Shown in pieces: positions 60,679 to 64,000 of a DNA stretch of 64,000 bases (position 1 is the first letter of the stretch; each line of letters begins with the position of its first letter). The notes under the pieces are model-generated. The model did no database searches. It was not told the origin of the DNA and worked only from the letters and a program-made list of their open reading frames with translations. The stretch lies in the NCBI RefSeq assembly GCF_905220995.1, contig NZ_CAJNBJ010000001.1, positions 1,054,001 to 1,118,000 of the forward strand. The letters run 5' to 3'. The position numbers and the translations under genes were made by a program. The stretch is from Nitrospira defluvii (GTDB lineage Bacteria; Nitrospirota; Nitrospiria; Nitrospirales; Nitrospiraceae).

Positions 60679-61902
60679 TCAGTCGGCTTGCCAATCCGGA
60701 GGCACGTTCCAGCGGCCGATGGCAACAAACTCCCTCGCAGACTTCCGCTCGCGCGGCGCCAGTTCACGCTGACGCAAGCGCTCGTCCAATATCGCCGGAT
60801 CACCCGGATATCCGAGCGCAATCATCGCCACCGGTTCGAACCCCGCGGGAATGCCAAGGTCAGCGCGAGCCTTCTCCACATCGAAGCCCGCCATCTGGTG
60901 AGCGATCAACCCGAGCGCGGTAGCCTGCAAGGAGAGACTGAGGGCAGCCATACCGGTGTCGTGCCAGGCATGCCGGTTCGGTGTGCCTTCATCTTCAAAA
61001 TGCATCCTCGCCACTGAGAGCAACAGCACCGGAGCCCGGAACGCCCATTTCTTGTTGCCTTCCTTGAGACAGGAAAAGAGCCGATCGTACCCAGCCGGAT
61101 CCGCCTTCGTTCCGAGGATAAAATGCCACGGCTGCTCGTTATTCGACGAAGGCGCCCACCTGGCTGCCTCGAACAGGCTCCGCAACCTGTCCGGCTCCAC
61201 CATGCGCTCCGAAAAGGCTCGCGGGCTCCATCGGCGCTGGAGCAAATCGTGAAGGGGAAACTGTGTCTCGGCCGGCTTTTCCATGAATGATCCTTCCATG
61301 AACTCTTCTTCTATCTGGGTTGTTGATGCCAATGTGCGCACGACGCGTGCCGGATTACCGGCCACGACACAATCAGGGGGGACCGAATGAACGACCACAC
61401 TTCCCGCACCCACCACGCTGCGATCACCAATCGTCACACCGGGCAGAATCACCGCTCCGCCCCCGATCCAGACGTCGTTCCCGATTCGGATCGGACGCGC
61501 AGATTCCAGGCCAGACCGGCGCACATCTGCTTCTAGCGGATGCTGCGCCGTGTAGAGCTGCACGGCGGGGGCGACCTGCACATCATTTCCAATCATGATG
61601 GGAGCACAGTCAAGAAAGATGCAGTGATAATTGATGAATACATTGCGGCCGAGGCAGATATTGTAACCGTAGTCGCAGGTGAAACGAGGCATGACGACGG
61701 TTCCCTCTCCGACTGCACCCATGATTTCTCGGAGCAACGACAACAGAAGGTCGGAGTCCCCATCCGAGATGGCATTGTACCGAGCGAACAGCACCTGCGC
61801 ACGACGACGCTCAACCGTAAGTTCCGCCGCCGACGCACGATACAACTCTCCCGCCAACATCTTGTGCTTGTCACGGTTCTCAGTCATCTCTTCGCGCGGC
61901 AT
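60679..61902 (-). CDS. Fusion of a maltose/galactoside O-acetyltransferase and a nitroreductase
   Basis: 407 residues in one frame. Residues 1-195 are a Maa/LacA/NodL-type acetyltransferase: KMLAGELYRASAAELTVERRRAQ, FTCDYGYNICLGRNVFINYHCIFLDC, GNDVWIGGGAVILPGVTIGDRSVVGAGSVV. Residues 215-407 are an FMN nitroreductase: LHDLLQRRWSPRAFSERMVEPDRLRSLFEAARWAPSSNNEQPWHFI, HDTGMAALSLSLQATALGLIAHQMAGFD, MIALGYPGDP. An ATG at the linker (MEKPAETQFPLHDLL) is preceded by GAAGGA and could start the second enzyme alone. A natural fusion or loss of a stop between adjacent genes are both possible. Confidence 0.85.
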   Translation of the reverse strand: MPREEMTENRDKHKMLAGELYRASAAELTVERRRAQVLFARYNAISDGDSDLLLSLLREIMGAVGEGTVVMPRFTCDYGYNICLGRNVFINYHCIFLDCAPIMIGNDVQVAPAVQLYTAQHPLEADVRRSGLESARPIRIGNDVWIGGGAVILPGVTIGDRSVVGAGSVVVHSVPPDCVVAGNPARVVRTLASTTQIEEEFMEGSFMEKPAETQFPLHDLLQRRWSPRAFSERMVEPDRLRSLFEAARWAPSSNNEQPWHFILGTKADPAGYDRLFSCLKEGNKKWAFRAPVLLLSVARMHFEDEGTPNRHAWHDTGMAALSLSLQATALGLIAHQMAGFDVEKARADLGIPAGFEPVAMIALGYPGDPAILDERLRQRELAPRERKSAREFVAIGRWNVPPDWQAD

Positions 61903-61911
61903 CCCCTCACA

Positions 61912-62603
61912 TCAGCGGGTCGGGCGGACTCCGCATTCGTCCAGATGACGCAGGAGGTCAGCCGGGTCATCATAGGTACGGTACGCGCCCGCCCGCTCCA
62001 GTTCTTCTCGACCGTAGCCGCCTGACAAGAGTCCCACCCCGAGCGCGGAGGCACGACGGGCCGCCAGCAAATCCCAGACGCTGTCTCCGACGACGATGCA
62101 CTTCGCAATCGGGACCCGAAGCTGTTCTGCAGCAGCCAGAAATAAATCAGGATCCGGTTTCGCGCGTTTGACTTGATCTCGAGTCACCACCGGCGTTCCT
62201 GGAGGCAGCGCCAGCAACTGTAACGTATGTTGCGCGCTCTGCAGCCGCCCGCTGGTGGCAATGGCGAAAGGCACACGACCCGCCGTCAGCGCATCCAGCA
62301 GGTTCTGCGCACCCGGCAGCACCCGGAGCGATGGAGCCTGCTTCACAAACGCCTCTGCGTGCACCCGCTGAATGCGTTCCGCTTCTTCCTTCGAAACCGG
62401 CCGACCGGTTTCACGCCAGAGAGCCTGTAACATGAGACCGCCGCTCATGCCGATTTGGCGATGAATCCTCCAGACCGGCAATTCGATGCCGGCTGCCTGA
62501 GTGGCTTCACGCCAGGCCAGCACATGCTGGTAGACGCTATCCACCAAGTGCCGTCCAAGTCGAAAAGAAACGCGAGAGAGTCGAGATCCTGCGAGGCAGC
62601 CAT
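61912..62603 (-). pseudogene. HAD-family phosphatase with a -1 frameshift after the catalytic DxDGT
   Basis: From the ATG at 62601-62603 the frame reads MAASQDLDSLAFLFDLDGT and then diverges (WWIAS). In the adjacent frame LVDSVYQHVLAWREA continues the expected sequence to a normal end. ACTTGGTGG around 62553 reads correctly only with one more T (ACTTTGGTG), so one base is missing. The rest is an intact phosphoglycolate-phosphatase-like HAD: PFAIATSGRLQ, KRAKPDPDLFLAAAEQL, CIVVGDSVWDLLAARRA. Either a real mutation or a sequencing error at the TT run. Confidence 0.88.
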
Positions 62604-62608
62604 CGGTT

Positions 62609-63034
62609 TTAGCTTTCCAATTTCGTCTCCATCGTAATCGTCGTATTGAGCAAGCGGGAAATCGGGCATCCGGTTTTGGCCGCCGTGGTCGCTTTCTCCC
62701 AAGCGGCTGCATCCGCCTTGGGCACTCTGCCCTTCACGTCCAAATGAATGCCGGTGACCGTCCACCCTGCGTCAAGTTTTTCCATCGTGACCGTCGCAGT
62801 CGTGGCGAGCTGGTCGGCGACCAGATTCGCCGCGCCCAACTGTGCGGAGAGGGCCATGGTGAAACAGCCGGCATGGGCCGCCGCGATCAGTTCTTCGGGA
62901 TTGGTCCCATTACCGTTCTCGAATCGGGTCGTGAAAGAATATTGGGTCTGGGACAGGACACCGCTTTGTGTCGAGACCGTCCCCTTGCCGGTTTTCAAAT
63001 CGCCGTTCCATTGTGCCGAGGCGTGACGTTTCAT
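62609..63034 (-). CDS. OsmC-family peroxiredoxin
   Basis: 141 residues from the ATG at 63032-63034, with GAGGAGGATCAC upstream. NPEELIAAAHAGCFTMALSAQLG contains the first redox Cys, TGCPISRLLNTTITM the second. OsmC proteins reduce organic hydroperoxides. An N-terminal MKRHASAQWNGDLKTGKGTVSTQSG is typical of the subgroup. It is six bases upstream of the HAD gene. Confidence 0.94.
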   Translation of the reverse strand: MKRHASAQWNGDLKTGKGTVSTQSGVLSQTQYSFTTRFENGNGTNPEELIAAAHAGCFTMALSAQLGAANLVADQLATTATVTMEKLDAGWTVTGIHLDVKGRVPKADAAAWEKATTAAKTGCPISRLLNTTITMETKLES

Positions 63035-63083
63035 GTGATCCTCCTCATGTGTATCGTTGATGACATAGGCAGAGCCGATCGGA

Positions 63084-64000
63084 CTACCGCTTGGATTCCT
63101 GCCAGGCGCTCCAACCGGGTCCGACCCGATGGGCGACATAACGATGGTGGGACGTGATCCTTTGCATGGACCCCTGACTCAACTCAATGGTCATTGGTTC
63201 ACCGCTCCGGAAATCGACGGTCACCTGTCCCGGCTCGCGATCGATCGTCACGGAGATTCGCCGACCTCTCCATTGCAGGGGAAACGATAACCGGTCCCAG
63301 TTCGATGGAAGGTGCGGGGCGACGACAAGTCCCTCCTCTCGAAGCCTGATTCCCCCCATCCCAAACACGGCGGCCTGCCAGAGTCCCCCCAGGGTGGCGA
63401 TGTGCACGCCCCCGGCCGACTTGCCCCCGTGATGCGCAAGATCGATCGCCGCTGCGTCGTAAAAGTACTGGGCCGCCAGATCGGCCTCGCCGAGCCGCGC
63501 GCTCACTACGGCATGGAGGGCGGGACTCAAGGAACTGCCATGTGCGGTACGCGGCGCATAGTACCGGACGTTCGCCTCATGGACGGCAACGGGGAACCGT
63601 TCCCAAAAGAGGGCGCTCAGCGCGACCACGTCGGCCTGTTTCACGACTTGAGCGCGCTGCGTCCTCTCGCGTCCGATCGTCACATCGATGGGAACCGACA
63701 TCGGGCGGTATGGCTGGAGGTCGAGTTCCTCCAGGTCAAAAAAGCCGGCAAATTGCTCGAACAGATTGGTTGCGCGATCGAATCCCGTCACCATGAGCGC
63801 CGCAGTCCGACGCCAGGAGTCCGGTTCATCGGGCGTGACCCGCACACGCTCGCTGATGATAGGCCAGACATCCGCACGGTGGGAGCGGAGCCAATCGACC
63901 GTGTCTGCGGCCCGTTCGAGATTCCATTGCGCCATGACGTTCGTGTAGGCATTGTCATCCACGGACTCATGGTATTCATCCGGGCCGATGACCGTTCGAA
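63084..64000 (-). CDS. Glycoside hydrolase family 65 phosphorylase (partial, 5' end beyond the window)
   Basis: 305 codons open to the right edge. The first visible codons read VIGPDEYHESVDDNAYTNVMAQWNL, the GH65 catalytic loop with the proton-donor Glu in DEYH. Then VKQADVVALSALFWERFP, RYYAPRTAHGSSLSPALHAVVSARLG, and a C-terminal jelly-roll (LPLQWRGRRISVTIDREPGQVTVDF). Family members phosphorolyse maltose, trehalose or kojibiose; the specificity loop lies outside the window. Given the trehalose genes 22 kb away, trehalose phosphorylase is possible but unproven. Confidence 0.92.
   Translation of the reverse strand, partial: RTVIGPDEYHESVDDNAYTNVMAQWNLERAADTVDWLRSHRADVWPIISERVRVTPDEPDSWRRTAALMVTGFDRATNLFEQFAGFFDLEELDLQPYRPMSVPIDVTIGRERTQRAQVVKQADVVALSALFWERFPVAVHEANVRYYAPRTAHGSSLSPALHAVVSARLGEADLAAQYFYDAAAIDLAHHGGKSAGGVHIATLGGLWQAAVFGMGGIRLREEGLVVAPHLPSNWDRLSFPLQWRGRRISVTIDREPGQVTVDFRSGEPMTIELSQGSMQRITSHHRYVAHRVGPGWSAWQESKR

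Overview
This window looks like the chromosome of a GC-rich, Gram-negative bacterium, most likely a Nitrospira-type nitrite oxidiser (phylum Nitrospirota). That assignment is inference from gene content: several secreted SUMF1-type proteins, a SmbP-like protein, LpxC, a di-heme peroxidase with OxyR, and trehalose genes. There is no rRNA or marker gene that would settle it. Housekeeping anchors are rplI-glyA-nrdR, lpxC, rnhA, a tRNA-Leu(CAG) and ssrA (tmRNA).

Region 1 (1-16.4 kb) is the most coherent system. A MerR-type regulator with a B12-binding domain (15034-15951) carries the W-x9-EH and E-x-H signatures of CarH/LitR light sensors. It is divergent from about 21 minus-strand genes that run almost without gaps to the left edge, often with 4-base start/stop overlaps. 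The intergenic region holds three TGTCCAATGTTT-like boxes exactly 22 bp apart and an inverted copy inside the spacer of a strong promoter. The array encodes a zinc-ribbon protein, three exported SUMF1-like proteins, a SmbP-like protein, small membrane and PDZ proteins, a DNA photolyase, DUF523/DUF1722, a CbiX-like chelatase, and the SDR / FAD amine oxidase / DUF1365 / CFA-synthase lipid cluster. These are genes that light or singlet-oxygen regulons of other bacteria contain. I read it as a light- and B12-responsive regulon.

Region 2 (16.4-32.3 kb) is mostly housekeeping: RNase HI, an isolated FliL-like protein, tRNA-Leu, a helicase-like protein without a visible P-loop, the rplI-glyA-nrdR operon, a two-component pair whose kinase starts with a Rossmann domain, lpxC, an 18-residue Lys/Ala-rich peptide gene, a HARE-HTH protein, an inositol monophosphatase, an AhpD-like protein, a B12/radical-SAM enzyme of the RiPP C-methyltransferase type, a pterin dehydratase, CBS, GDPD and MscS proteins.

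Region 3 (32.3-42.8 kb) begins with about 1 kb without a credible gene. It contains two diverged tandem copies of a roughly 0.45-kb element with promoter-like starts, co-varying hairpins and terminal hairpins. Then come paired DUF4412-like proteins, PPK2, a macro-domain protein, and a trehalose set (OtsB, a membrane-anchored OtsA, a GH15 hydrolase). Region 4 (42.8-46.1 kb) is a decayed accessory patch: hsdM split by an amber codon, a broken ATP-binding protein, a 36-nt inverted repeat and a ParE/Phd toxin-antitoxin pair.

Region 5 (46.1-64 kb) has an MFS/methyltransferase/LysR set, ssrA followed by a palindromic element, an HTH-ATPase-DUF4325 regulator, a DedA-rhodanese fusion, a BT1-type transporter, a peroxidase-lipoprotein-OxyR unit with a likely OxyR site, a 39-residue remnant of 5-hydroxyisourate hydrolase, and a mixed minus-strand group. 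That group includes a ferredoxin-metallo-beta-lactamase protein, AlkA, RidA, an acetyltransferase-nitroreductase fusion, a frameshifted HAD phosphatase and OsmC. A GH65 phosphorylase runs off the right edge.
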